DNA from: Sphingobium phenoxybenzoativorans
GTDB taxonomy: Bacteria > Pseudomonadota > Alphaproteobacteria > Sphingomonadales > Sphingomonadaceae
Direction of reading: 5' to 3'
Length of the DNA: 64,000 nucleotides
NCBI RefSeq assembly: GCF_001757355.1
Contig: NZ_MINO01000007.1
Span: forward strand, 62,001-126,000
Shown: in pieces, positions 24,798-33,047 of the stretch
How positions within the stretch are numbered: position 1 is the stretch's first letter
How the letters are laid out: every line of letters starts with the position of its first letter
The notes under the pieces: model-generated
Seen by the model: the letters and a program-made list of their open reading frames with translations, nothing else
Databases searched by the model: none
Told to the model about the DNA's origin: nothing
Program-made: the position numbers and the translations under genes

Positions 24798-24886
24798 TGC
24801 ACCTCTCCCAATCGCCGGCGTCATTTTACCCCGCTGCGAGTGCGGGCTGCCTGGCTGATGAGGAAGGCTAACAACAGGCGCGCGCC

Positions 24887-24898
24887 ATTGCATGCAAA
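24887..24898. promoter_or_regulatory. operator site (ATTGCATGCAAA), TonB-receptor side
   Basis: Exact core, 90 bp upstream of the TonB-receptor start; 104 bp from the site serving the divergent dioxygenase gene. Confidence 0.7.
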
Positions 24899-24990
24899 TT
24901 ACGGGCGATGTTTGGGAGATGGGCAACTTGTTGTCAAAACCCATAATTTTCCCAGTCCACGAAGCCGCCGCCGGATAGACGATGAATTTC

Positions 24991-25002
24991 ATTGCATGCA
25001 TT
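24991..25002. promoter_or_regulatory. operator site (ATTGCATGCATT), dioxygenase side
   Basis: Exact core, 56 bp upstream of the PhyH-type gene start at 25058. Confidence 0.7.
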
Positions 25003-25057
25003 CGGTGCGCATCTGGTCAGCAAAAATGCCCGCCAGCGCATAATCCGGGAGAATGAT

Positions 25058-25876
25058 ATGCCGCCGCTTTCCGCAGACGATGTCCGCCATTTTCAGGAGG
25101 ATGGGCATTTGTCGCCCATCGACGCCCTATCCCCTGCCGAAGCCCTTCGGTTGCGGGAGCAGCTTGAAGATTTCGAAGAACGCCATGGGCCGATCGTCAA
25201 GAATTACAGCGTGAAGGCGCATATGGTCCTTCCCTGGCTCAACGATCTGGTGCGGGACCCGCGCATATTGGATGCGGTAGAAAGCATCATCGGACCGAAC
25301 ATCTTCGTGTGGGGCGCAAGTTTCTTCATCAAGGAAGCGCGCGATCCCGGATTCGTCACCTGGCATCAGGATGCGAAATATGTGGGGCTGGAGCCGCCGC
25401 ATACGGTGACCGCGTGGATCGCCTTCACGCCCAGCAATGAAACCAACGGCGCGCTTCGGGTCATACCGGGCACCCATCGCGAATTGCTGCCCCATGCGGA
25501 CAGCTTTCATGAACACAATCTGCTAAGCCGGGGTCAGGAAATCACGGTTGAGGTCGACGCGGACAGGGCGGTGATGATGCCCCTGGAACCAGGCCAATTC
25601 TCTGTCCACGATGCCAGGCTGGTGCATGGATCGGACCCCAACATGTCCGGCGACCGTCGCATCGGCTATGTCGTGCGGTACATCCCGACCTATATGAAGC
25701 AGACGCTGGGGGAACGCGACACGGCGTTGCTGGTGCGCGGTGTCGACGAATATGGCCATTTCGAGCATGAGCCCAGCCCGGCCACGGAGCTTGATCCCGA
25801 AACCGTCGCCTACCGGGCAGCATTGATGGGCGACCTCAACAAGATGCTTTTCAAGGACGCAAACAAGCCATCCTAG
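25058..25876 (+). CDS. PhyH-family Fe(II)/2-oxoglutarate dioxygenase
   Basis: A 272-aa phytanoyl-CoA dioxygenase-like protein. The iron triad is visible as H103-x-D105 (TWHQD) and distal H190 (RLVHGSDPN), with R200/R201 as the 2-oxoglutarate anchor. It would hydroxylate a substrate (in PhyH, an acyl-CoA) with release of CO2 and succinate. The ATG at 25058 is preceded by GGGAGA at good spacing; upstream in-frame sequence overlaps the operator and was excluded. Together with two P450s it gives the cluster three oxygen-dependent hydroxylases. Branched-chain acyl-CoA alpha-hydroxylation is a possible role, not proven. Confidence 0.88.
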   Translation: MPPLSADDVRHFQEDGHLSPIDALSPAEALRLREQLEDFEERHGPIVKNYSVKAHMVLPWLNDLVRDPRILDAVESIIGPNIFVWGASFFIKEARDPGFVTWHQDAKYVGLEPPHTVTAWIAFTPSNETNGALRVIPGTHRELLPHADSFHEHNLLSRGQEITVEVDADRAVMMPLEPGQFSVHDARLVHGSDPNMSGDRRIGYVVRYIPTYMKQTLGERDTALLVRGVDEYGHFEHEPSPATELDPETVAYRAALMGDLNKMLFKDANKPS

Positions 25877-25894
25877 GAACCACCCGGTATCGCG

Positions 25895-26680
25895 TCAGCT
25901 ATAATAGGCTGGCGCGATCCGGTAGGCGCCGAACTGTTCGATATCATGACCGTAGAACAGTTCAGCGTCATGGTCCTGCGCCAATATGTTCAGCCGCTCC
26001 AGCGAGCGGCAGGCGGCCACAGGGTCGACATGTGCGCTGGATATCGTCCTGGTTTCCATGCTGCGCGCGGTATAGGCCGCATCCGCCGTGAACATCATCG
26101 GCCGCCGGTCCGACAGTTTGATCATCAGGCTGTAATGCCCATTCGTGTGCCCCGGCGTTTCAAACAAAAATACGCCCCGCGCGATTTCCTGATCGCCGGT
26201 CAGCGTTTCGAACCGGGGCGTGTAGATGTCGATCTCTGGTTCCGACGCCCGCAGGCCGGGCGCGAAGCTCTGGTCGGAATAAGCCAACTCCTCGAACGGC
26301 TCAGGCGTACGCGCCGCCTCCAGTTCGCATGCATGGCAAATGGTCGTCGCGTGAAGGCAGTGCTTGTTCCCGCCACAATGATCGATGTGGTAATGGGAAT
26401 TGATGACATGGGTGATGTCCGCTGGCGACAGGCCCAGATTGGCGAGTTGTCCGGGTATCGTCTGGTCCAGGCTTTGCTGCGCAATGCCCGGCATCACAAA
26501 CTGATCAAAATGATGAAGGTCAAAACCCGTGTCGAACAGGAAACGGCCATCGTCATGCTCGATAAGCACGCTGTAGCAAGGCAGCGTCACCATCGCCTCG
26601 CCACCCGCGTTCCAATACATATGATATTCCTTCATCGCCAGCCGCCCGCCGTCGAGAATATAGACCTTCGTGTCAGCCAT
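25895..26680 (-). CDS. metallo-beta-lactamase fold hydrolase, AHL-lactonase-like
   Basis: A 261-aa metallo-beta-lactamase superfamily enzyme with H96-Y-H98-I-D100-H101, the HxHxDH dinuclear zinc signature, a further TPGHTNGH ligand segment and a C-terminal FTADAAY with the bridging Asp. This layout matches the N-acyl homoserine lactonase (AiiA/AttM-like) group. It opens a lactone ring: either an acyl-homoserine lactone signal or a lactone intermediate of this pathway. It overlaps the end of the P450 gene by 8 bp, so it is co-translated with it. That context favours a catabolic lactone, which is inference. Confidence 0.87.
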   Translation of the reverse strand: MADTKVYILDGGRLAMKEYHMYWNAGGEAMVTLPCYSVLIEHDDGRFLFDTGFDLHHFDQFVMPGIAQQSLDQTIPGQLANLGLSPADITHVINSHYHIDHCGGNKHCLHATTICHACELEAARTPEPFEELAYSDQSFAPGLRASEPEIDIYTPRFETLTGDQEIARGVFLFETPGHTNGHYSLMIKLSDRRPMMFTADAAYTARSMETRTISSAHVDPVAACRSLERLNILAQDHDAELFYGHDIEQFGAYRIAPAYYS

Positions 26681-27914
26681 GCGCGCCGCCTTCCGCGCCC
26701 TGCGCATCCCAGCGGAGCGGGACATATTCGATCGAATTGTTGCGGCCGGAGACGCCCTTGACATCCTCGCCGGGGACCAGCGTGAATTCCGGTATCCGGG
26801 CGAACCATTCTTCCAGCAGCACGCGCATTTCCGTACGGGCCAGATGCGAACCGAGGCAGCGGTGCACGCCGCTGCCAAAAATCAGATGCGCCTTGTCCGC
26901 CCGGCGGAAATCAACCTTCTCCGGTTCGGGAAAGCGCCGCTCGTCCAGGCCATAGAGGGTGGTCGCAAGCACGATCAGATCACCCCGGCCCAAGGTGACA
27001 TCGCCAACCTCCACCTCATGCCGGGCGACGCGCGCGAGATTGGTTATGCCGTGATACCGTAGCAGTTCCTCCACGGCGTCGGGAATGATTTCCGGGTGAT
27101 CGCGCAGCTCCTGCCGATGCTCAGGGTGTGTGGCCAGAAACCGCATCGCAAAACCCATAGCCGCGACCACAGTATCCAGCCCGGCGAACATCAGATTGGC
27201 GCTCATCGAAAGCACCTGTTCCCGGCTGGCCTTCTGTCCGTCGATATCGCTGTTGATGATCTGGGTAATAAGGTCGCTGCCCGGATTGCGCCGCCTGTCC
27301 TCAATCCTGCTGTCGAGATAGTCGAGCATCGCCTGAAAGGAATCGGCAAGCGCTGTCGGATCCGGGTTGCGGATCTGATCCTCCACCGTGGGCATCAGGT
27401 GCGGCGCGTCCTCCGCCGGCAGGTCCATCATGCCCAGAAACACCCTGATCGGGAGATGGCGGGCGACATCGGCCTGAAACTCGCACTGTCCCTTCGCCCG
27501 GAACGCCTCAATCAACTCGATGGCCAGGTCACGCGCAATCTGTTCATACCGGGCAAGCGATTTGGGCATGAAGGCGGGCGCAAGGGCGCGGCGGTACTGG
27601 TCCAACTCCGGCGGATCGACCTCCGCGGGGGCGAAGCGCATGCTTTTGACCACGGGCGGCACCGCGACGATCTCGTTCGAGAAGTCTTTGTGGTTGCGGT
27701 AGATGGCGTGAATGTCCTCCGCCCGCGTGAAGATCCAGTGGCCGCCGTTGCGCGGCGTATAGATGGCGTCCGGCCCGTCATGCAGCGCGTGCCAGCCCAG
27801 ATGAATGTCGCCATCGACCGCAGCGATTGAAAAGATATCGACATCCCGCACCAAGTCCTTGGGGATGTGGGGCGGGATCGTGCCGGACATGGCCGGGGCC
27901 GTTTGGGTGGTCAT
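26673..27914 (-). CDS. cytochrome P450
   Basis: A 413-aa bacterial P450. The I-helix AGLDT, the K-helix ExxR (EELLR) and the heme loop FGSGVHRCLGSHLARTEM are all intact. It is distinct from the P450 at 5387-6619 (different N-terminus and heme loop), so two different oxygenation steps are likely. It lies 18 bp downstream of an MFS gene and overlaps the lactonase-like gene, forming a carrier-oxygenase-lactonase unit. Electron supply probably comes from the ferredoxin at 2353. Substrate unknown. Confidence 0.93.
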   Translation of the reverse strand: MTTQTAPAMSGTIPPHIPKDLVRDVDIFSIAAVDGDIHLGWHALHDGPDAIYTPRNGGHWIFTRAEDIHAIYRNHKDFSNEIVAVPPVVKSMRFAPAEVDPPELDQYRRALAPAFMPKSLARYEQIARDLAIELIEAFRAKGQCEFQADVARHLPIRVFLGMMDLPAEDAPHLMPTVEDQIRNPDPTALADSFQAMLDYLDSRIEDRRRNPGSDLITQIINSDIDGQKASREQVLSMSANLMFAGLDTVVAAMGFAMRFLATHPEHRQELRDHPEIIPDAVEELLRYHGITNLARVARHEVEVGDVTLGRGDLIVLATTLYGLDERRFPEPEKVDFRRADKAHLIFGSGVHRCLGSHLARTEMRVLLEEWFARIPEFTLVPGEDVKGVSGRNNSIEYVPLRWDAQGAEGGAHG

Positions 27915-27932
27915 GCTAAATCTCCGTCGAAG

Positions 27933-29213
27933 TCAGATATGCAAAGGCGCGGATGGGGATGCGCCGGTTTTGGGCGCGGGCTGATGCGCGTACCGGCCAA
28001 GCGTCAGCATCAGGAAGGATGCAAACAGCATCACTGGCGTCAGCATGGACAATATCGGCGCGTACGACCCGGCATGGTCGAACACTGCCCCGGCCAGAAG
28101 GGGGGCAAGGCCGGAGCCGAAAGCGAATACGCCGCCGAAAAGCCCATAAATGGCGCCGTAGCTGCGCATCCCGAAATAGCGGCTGGCGATATAGGCGATG
28201 AGGTCGACTTCCGCGCCTGCAGTGAAGCCCGCCAGGCCAGCGACCAGAAACCCGTGCCATCCCTCGCCATCAAATCCCAGCAGCAGCCGGCAGGCGGCGG
28301 CGGGAGCAAGGAGGAAGGCCGCCGCCACAACCGATCCGGGAAACCTGTCGAGCAGCACGCCGGAGAGCAACCGGCCGGCGAACATGCTCGGCCCGATCAT
28401 CGCAGCCATTGCGGCCGCGCGTGCGGGCGTAGCGCCGCGATCACTCAGCATCGGAACAAGGTGAACGATGAGCGCCGACACGCCACAGGACATAATCGCG
28501 ACCGAGACAATGATCTGCCAGAATTGCCGGGTCTTGCAGGCCTGGGGAAATGTCAGGCCGGAAAGCTGCGGACGGGACGTGGGCGCGGCATGCGGCCGCC
28601 CCTTCTGCAATCGTGGGTCATGAAAATAGCGCCATGCGAGGGGAAAGGCGACAAGGAAGCCGCCGGCCGCGAGCGACCACAGGGCCACGCGCCAACCGAA
28701 ACCGGCGATGATCGCGTGGGCCAGCGGTGGCGCGATCGTGCTTGCCATGGCTGTTCCGGCCATGGTGAGGGCAAGAGCAAGACCGCGGTGCCGGTTGAAC
28801 GCGCTCGCGACCACCAGCGTCCACACCACAAAGCCCGCGACACCCTGCGCCAGAGCGAGAAAGGCCCATGCGCAATACCAGCTCCACAATGACGAACCGA
28901 CGGTCCCCAAAAGGCCGAGCGCGACGCAGTATAGCGCAAGCCCGCTCAAGGCGAGTTTGCGTGCGCTCCAGCGATCCGCAAGCGTGCCGAACAGCGGCCC
29001 GGCAATCAGCATTCCGAAACTGGTCATCAAAAGGCCGGACGAGATTTCCGCGCGCGACCAGCCAAATTCTTCCTGCAGGGGGAGCATGAACGCCCCAAGA
29101 GCGTAGTAGTGCAGCGAACACACGCCCACACCCGCCGCAGCGGCAAGCACGATCCGCCAATGGGCGCGCCACTCGCCCCAGGCGCTATTTTCTGTCGGCT
29201 CAGCCTGCGCCAT
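27933..29213 (-). CDS. MFS transporter
   Basis: A 426-aa major facilitator with about 12 membrane segments in two halves (central loop around FHDPRLQKGRPHAAPTSRP). The loop 2-3 motif appears as GTLADRWSARKLALSG. It resembles oxalate:formate antiporter-like and monocarboxylate-type carriers in its long uninterrupted hydrophobic segments, but that subgroup is a guess. First gene of the unit with the second P450 and the lactonase-like gene. Operator 29269-29280 is 56 bp upstream, the last regulon site in the window. Confidence 0.89.
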   Translation of the reverse strand: MAQAEPTENSAWGEWRAHWRIVLAAAAGVGVCSLHYYALGAFMLPLQEEFGWSRAEISSGLLMTSFGMLIAGPLFGTLADRWSARKLALSGLALYCVALGLLGTVGSSLWSWYCAWAFLALAQGVAGFVVWTLVVASAFNRHRGLALALTMAGTAMASTIAPPLAHAIIAGFGWRVALWSLAAGGFLVAFPLAWRYFHDPRLQKGRPHAAPTSRPQLSGLTFPQACKTRQFWQIIVSVAIMSCGVSALIVHLVPMLSDRGATPARAAAMAAMIGPSMFAGRLLSGVLLDRFPGSVVAAAFLLAPAAACRLLLGFDGEGWHGFLVAGLAGFTAGAEVDLIAYIASRYFGMRSYGAIYGLFGGVFAFGSGLAPLLAGAVFDHAGSYAPILSMLTPVMLFASFLMLTLGRYAHQPAPKTGASPSAPLHI

Positions 29214-29268
29214 CCCATCCTACTCGCCTACGGCCCGCTTCGGTTGCTGCATGACGCAGCGCGGGACT

Positions 29269-29280
29269 CTTGCATGCAGG
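29269..29280. promoter_or_regulatory. operator site (CTTGCATGCAGG)
   Basis: Exact TGCATGCA core with weaker outer arms, 56 bp upstream of the MFS start. Marks the right border of the catabolic regulon. Confidence 0.6.
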
Positions 29281-29453
29281 ATAAGCGGGGAAAGCAGCGG
29301 CTCAACCGGATTGCGGCAGGTTCGACAATCTACTGTCAATTCAGGCGCGTTTCTCCGTCCTCGGGACCACTGCCAATCCAGCCAAGACTGATGCCTCGCT
29401 GCTGACAAAGAGGCTGGCCGCCGCAGCCCTGTCCTCCATCCCGGCCTTTAATG

Positions 29454-29470
29454 ATATTGACTCGCAATAT
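29454..29470. promoter_or_regulatory. palindrome ATATTG-N5-CAATAT, possible Fur-like site
   Basis: Perfect 6-bp arms with a 5-nt spacer, 30 bp upstream of the DUF3649 gene. The sequence TGATATTGACTCGCA matches the Fur 7-1-7 consensus TGATAAT-N-ATTATCA at 10 of 14 positions. The iron-linked genes downstream make a Fur-type operator plausible. Confidence 0.4.
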
Positions 29471-29499
29471 GTGAGAGCCTAGCCCAGCGGCCAAGACGC

Positions 29500-29796
29500 A
29501 TGAAGAACCTCAACCCACACGCCCTCCGCTATCGCCTGTCCGTCGCTTCCAGGGTGGTTGCGGCGGCATTGGGCGGATACGCCTTGGCTGCCGCGATCTC
29601 CATGGCCTTGGCCCGCGCTCTGCCGATGTCGCGAGCGGAGGCAGTGACGACCGCAACAATATTGGCCGTACTGGCCATGCCCGCCGCCGCAATATGGGTA
29701 TTCGCGGCTCGCACCGCCTGGCTGGCGTGGGCAGGAGTCAGCGCCGTCACGATGTGCGCTGCCGCCATCGCCTGGCTGCTTGGCGTTCCGGCCTAG
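29500..29796 (+). CDS. DUF3649 family small membrane protein
   Basis: A 98-aa protein with three hydrophobic segments (AAALGGYALAAAISMALA, a TILAVLAMPAAAIWVFAA stretch and a C-terminal AWAGVSAVTMCAAAIAWLL). DUF3649, a PepSY membrane protein and DUF3325 regularly occur together in this order beside siderophore receptors. The three-gene order seen here is the main reason for the call. It lies 14 bp before the PepSY gene. A role in iron uptake across the inner membrane is assumed for the family; the mechanism is unknown. Confidence 0.75.
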   Translation: MKNLNPHALRYRLSVASRVVAAALGGYALAAAISMALARALPMSRAEAVTTATILAVLAMPAAAIWVFAARTAWLAWAGVSAVTMCAAAIAWLLGVPA

Positions 29797-29810
29797 GGAA
29801 TGACCGCGGC

Positions 29811-31322
29811 ATGAAGCAGGGATTTCGCCAGTCGATGGCATGGCTCCACGGGTGGGCCGGGCTGGTCATGGGATGGCTGCTGTTCGCGATTGCCATCACC
29901 GGCACCGCGAGCGTTTTCAGACCTGAGATCAGCAACTGGATGCGGCCAGAGATAAGCGCCGCACCGGACCCGCAAAAGGCGCTGGCAGCGGCGGTTGAAT
30001 ATCTGAAGAAAGCAGCGCCCGATGCACCGGGCTGGTATCTGACGGCTCCAGACGACCGCGCCTATCCGGTCATGGTCGCCTATGCGACCAAGAATGAGAA
30101 GGGCGAGGGCGATTATGTCCAGAAGGCGCTCGACCCGCTTACCGGCCGGCCGGACGGTATAAGAGACACGCTGGGCGGGGAGTTTTTCTACCGCTTCCAC
30201 TTTGAATTGCAGATGCCCTATCCATGGGGCCGCTACCTCGCCTCTGCGGCGGCGATGCTGATGCTGGTGGCGCTGATCTCAGGCATCATCACCCATCGCC
30301 GCATCTTTGCCGACTTCTTCACGCTGCGGCCCGGCAAGGGCAAGAGATCCTGGCTGGATGCGCATAATGTCATGGGCGTATTGGCCATGCCATTCCACCT
30401 GATGATTACGTTCACAGGGATATTGACGCTGGTCACGCTGACCATGCCCTGGGGGGGAGTGGCGAATTATGGCGACGATATAGCCGCCTTCTACAAGGAT
30501 ATCTCACCCGGCTTCTATTCCCGCCCCCGCGCCGAACGGCCAGCGCCGCTGGGCGATATAGAGGCCATGCTGAACGATGCGCGGCGGCGGATGCACGGCG
30601 GCAGGATCGGATATGCCAATATCGATAACCCCGGCGATGCGAACGCCGTGCTGGAAGTGACGCGGCATGACGGAGACCAGATCGCCTATGCGGCGGAGAT
30701 TCTCGCCTATGACGGGGTGACCGGCCAACTGCTTTCCCAATATCAGGAGACCCGGCCGGCGAGAAAGACATATGATGTGCTCTATGGCCTTCACATCGGC
30801 CGTTTTGCGCCAGAGTTCAGCCGCTGGCTCTACTTTCTCTGCGGCCTTGCGCTGGCGGCGACCATCGGCACGGGCATGGTGCTCTGGTCGATCAGCCGCA
30901 CGCGGAACAGGGGCGCTGGGCATGTCCTCGTGGAGCGGCTGACGACTGGCGCCATCGGCGGAATGCCCCTTGCGGTCGCCGCTACATTCTGGGCGAACCG
31001 GCTGCTGCCGGACGGCATGCCCGGACGGCAGGGACTGGAAGTCGATACATTCTTTGCCGTATGGGGAAGCGCGATCCTGTTCGGGCTGCTGCGCACCGGC
31101 AGAAGGGGGTGGATAGAGTTGATGGCGGTCACGGCGGCCGCCTGGCTGCTCCTCCCCGCCGCTTCGGCGCTGACTGCGGGGCGTGGCCTTCTGTCTTTCC
31201 CCTGGCGCGGAAACGGACTGTTTGTCTGCTTCGACCTTGTGGCTCTCGCGCTTGGCGCGATCGCCGCCCTTATCTGCGTCAAGGTGATGCGCGCGCCGGT
31301 CATGAAAGCCGGAAGGGCGTGA
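29811..31322 (+). CDS. PepSY-associated TM helix protein (iron-uptake associated)
   Basis: A 503-aa inner-membrane protein with the PepSY_TM layout: first helix MAWLHGWAGLVMGWLLFAIAI (LHxWxG signature), a periplasmic PepSY segment, LISGIITHRRIF after the second helix, HNVMGVLAMPFHLMITFTG, a second periplasmic region, YGLHIGRF and a C-terminal helix cluster. Conserved membrane His residues are those expected for heme or metal handling; the family includes siderophore-reductase-like proteins. The ATG at 29811 aligns with the family start. Its stop overlaps the DUF3325 GTG (GTGA). Confidence 0.86.
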   Translation: MKQGFRQSMAWLHGWAGLVMGWLLFAIAITGTASVFRPEISNWMRPEISAAPDPQKALAAAVEYLKKAAPDAPGWYLTAPDDRAYPVMVAYATKNEKGEGDYVQKALDPLTGRPDGIRDTLGGEFFYRFHFELQMPYPWGRYLASAAAMLMLVALISGIITHRRIFADFFTLRPGKGKRSWLDAHNVMGVLAMPFHLMITFTGILTLVTLTMPWGGVANYGDDIAAFYKDISPGFYSRPRAERPAPLGDIEAMLNDARRRMHGGRIGYANIDNPGDANAVLEVTRHDGDQIAYAAEILAYDGVTGQLLSQYQETRPARKTYDVLYGLHIGRFAPEFSRWLYFLCGLALAATIGTGMVLWSISRTRNRGAGHVLVERLTTGAIGGMPLAVAATFWANRLLPDGMPGRQGLEVDTFFAVWGSAILFGLLRTGRRGWIELMAVTAAAWLLLPAASALTAGRGLLSFPWRGNGLFVCFDLVALALGAIAALICVKVMRAPVMKAGRA

Positions 31323-31654
31323 CAGCCTCCCTCATTTCCCTGTTGCTGGCGCTTGGCGGGTTTGCCGCGCTCAGCCTGTCGATGCAACGGCACGCGCGGC
31401 AGGCGCAGGCGCCGGGCTGGCTGCCGCGCAGGCCAGTGCTTCGCTGGATCGGATGGGGCTTTCTCGCATCTTCGTTCATAAGGTGCATCGCCAGACCCGA
31501 CTGGAGGCTCGCCCTTGTCGAATGGGTGGGCGCCTTGGGCCTTGCGGCGGGCATCATCGTCCTGATCCTGATCTATCGCCCCCGGATTCTGCCTTTCATA
31601 CCGAAGGCGGCGATGCTGCTTGCACTGCTGGCGATGGCGGCGGGGCGACTCTAG
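31319..31654 (+). CDS. DUF3325 family membrane protein
   Basis: A 111-aa protein with a GTG start overlapping the PepSY stop. It has three hydrophobic segments: SLISLLLALGGFAALSLS, an LGLAAGIIVLILIY stretch, and a C-terminal AAMLLALLAMAAG. RWIGWGFLASSF and the following basic linker are typical of DUF3325, the usual third partner of the DUF3649/PepSY set. Its stop lies only 15 bp from the converging tonB stop. Confidence 0.75.
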   Translation: MTASLISLLLALGGFAALSLSMQRHARQAQAPGWLPRRPVLRWIGWGFLASSFIRCIARPDWRLALVEWVGALGLAAGIIVLILIYRPRILPFIPKAAMLLALLAMAAGRL

Positions 31655-31669
31655 GAGGCGTCGCGCGCC

Positions 31670-32428
31670 TTATTCTTCGGGTGCGGACGCCTGTTCCCGA
31701 TCGATCACCCAATGATGATTTTCGACAATGATAGACCGCACCGCGCGGCCCTGCGGCGTCATGGACGGGCGATACCGGAACCGGTCCTCGACAAGACGGC
31801 AGGTCACTGCGTCCAGATCGGCGCTGCCGCTGGATTGCGTCACGGTGCAGCCGGTCGCCCGCCCGGTCGTTTCCACTGTGTAGCGGACGGACACGGTTCC
31901 GCCCACGCCTGCCTCAGCCTCCGCCTTGGGATAGTCGGAATCCTTGATCCGGCCCCGGATCCAGCGCGGCGGGCTATTGCCGCCATCCCCATCGCCAAAT
32001 CCATCGTCGCCGCTGCCCGTGCCGGTTCCGGTTCCGCCGCTGCCGGTTCCCGGCCCCCGAACGGCGGCATTGCCGGCCGATGCATCATTGCCCACGCCGG
32101 GGACGGGCGCCGCGATCACGAGCGGCGGCACAAGGACGGGAAGAACCGGCGGAGGCGCTGCTATCTGGGTGGGCCGGGCCTTCAGGTTCGGCGGAGACGC
32201 AGCGCCTTCAGGACGGAGACTTTCATGCCGCGATGCTGGTTTGCGCGGTTCTTTTGGCGGCGGCGCAGGTTCGGGCGGGACGCCGAATATCTTCAATTCC
32301 TCACTGATCCGCAGCGGTGCATCGACCCGAAGGCCAAAAAGCAGGGCAAAGCCGAGCGCGGCGTGGAGGACCGCCACGGCCAGGGCAGCGGCAATACGGT
32401 CGCGAGTAGCAGGTTGAACATCGATCAT
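31670..32428 (-). CDS. tonB: energy transducer TonB
   Basis: A 252-aa TonB. It has a short cytosolic N-terminus, one membrane helix (AAALAVAVLHAALGFALLFGL), a Pro-rich periplasmic spacer (VPPEPAPPPKEPRKP onward), a Gly-rich stretch near residues 135-155, and a C-terminal TonB domain with the YPKAEAEAGVGGTVSVRYTVETTG strand-helix and the DRFRYRPSMTPQGRAV end. It transmits proton-motive energy from ExbB/ExbD (not in the window) to TonB receptors such as the three encoded here. The start at 32428 is by family alignment; a GTG three codons upstream is possible. Confidence 0.9.
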   Translation of the reverse strand: MIDVQPATRDRIAAALAVAVLHAALGFALLFGLRVDAPLRISEELKIFGVPPEPAPPPKEPRKPASRHESLRPEGAASPPNLKARPTQIAAPPPVLPVLVPPLVIAAPVPGVGNDASAGNAAVRGPGTGSGGTGTGTGSGDDGFGDGDGGNSPPRWIRGRIKDSDYPKAEAEAGVGGTVSVRYTVETTGRATGCTVTQSSGSADLDAVTCRLVEDRFRYRPSMTPQGRAVRSIIVENHHWVIDREQASAPEE

Positions 32429-32577
32429 TGTCGTCACGCAAGGCTGCGCCGCAGCCCGCTCCACGCCTTGTTCAACAAAATGCGGACCGCCTCGTTCCCT
32501 TTCCACCGCGAGAAAAGATCGGGAGTGAAACATTCTGCCTCGCCATCTGTTTGAACGGCATATCGAAGGAGACTGTC

Positions 32578-32961
32578 ATGAACAAAGCAGCAATCGTCAC
32601 CGTGATGCTGGCATTGGCCGCACCGGTCGCGCTTCCCGATGCGGCATTGGCCCAGAGACACGACGATCGGCGCTGGGACGGCGACAGGGACAGCGACTGG
32701 GATCCCGCCCGCCATTATGAGGATGGCCGCTACCGCGAACGCAGATTGCGGGACGATGACCGCGTTTATCGCGGCAGCGACGGCCGCTATTATTGCAAGC
32801 GCAATGACGGCACGACCGGCCTTGTCATTGGCGGCGTGGCCGGCGGCGTGCTGGGCAATGTCATCGGCGGCGGCACGCTCGGCACATTGCTGGGCGCGGG
32901 CGGCGGCGCCTTGCTAGGCCGCAGCATCGACCGCGACAAGAAGAAGGTGAAGTGCCGCTGA
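32578..32961 (+). CDS. secreted glycine-zipper protein
   Basis: A 127-aa protein with a signal peptide (MNKAAIVTVMLALAAPVALP, cleavage near ALAQ), a charged Arg/Asp-rich segment, a YYCKRNDGTTG motif and a glycine-zipper helix (LVIGGVAGGVLGNVIGGGTL, then a GGGALLGRSID end) and a Lys-rich tail. Glycine-zipper 2TM (Rick_17kDa/OmpA-like SlyB-type) proteins insert in or line the outer membrane. A strong AAGGAGA ribosome site supports the start. Function within the envelope is unknown. Confidence 0.8.
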   Translation: MNKAAIVTVMLALAAPVALPDAALAQRHDDRRWDGDRDSDWDPARHYEDGRYRERRLRDDDRVYRGSDGRYYCKRNDGTTGLVIGGVAGGVLGNVIGGGTLGTLLGAGGGALLGRSIDRDKKKVKCR

Positions 32962-32984
32962 CGCACCTCCCGGTGAGAAGCGAA

Positions 32985-33015
32985 CTCCCGCCATGCTCTT
33001 TCGAGCAGGCGGGAG
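32985..33015. terminator. hairpin between convergent genes
   Basis: CTCCCGCC and GGCGGGAG pair, extended by TGCTC/GAGCA around a TTTC loop with one bulged A; lies between the glycine-zipper gene and gapR. Confidence 0.6.
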
Positions 33016-33047
33016 CATGACCCGGCCATCCGGGAAAATATCGCGGC

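Noticed and set aside
26326..26336. GCATGCATG in the lactonase gene as another operator
   Set aside because: Lacks the TGCATGCA core with A/T arms and lies in the middle of a coding region.
1..29280. Classical steroid (9,10-seco) or lignin-type aromatic pathway
   Set aside because: No ring-cleavage dioxygenase, KstD/KshA-type or O-demethylase genes were seen in the window, so a specific named pathway is not claimed.
29214..29499. Mobile element border at the right end of the cluster
   Set aside because: No transposase, integrase, tRNA or direct repeats were found there.
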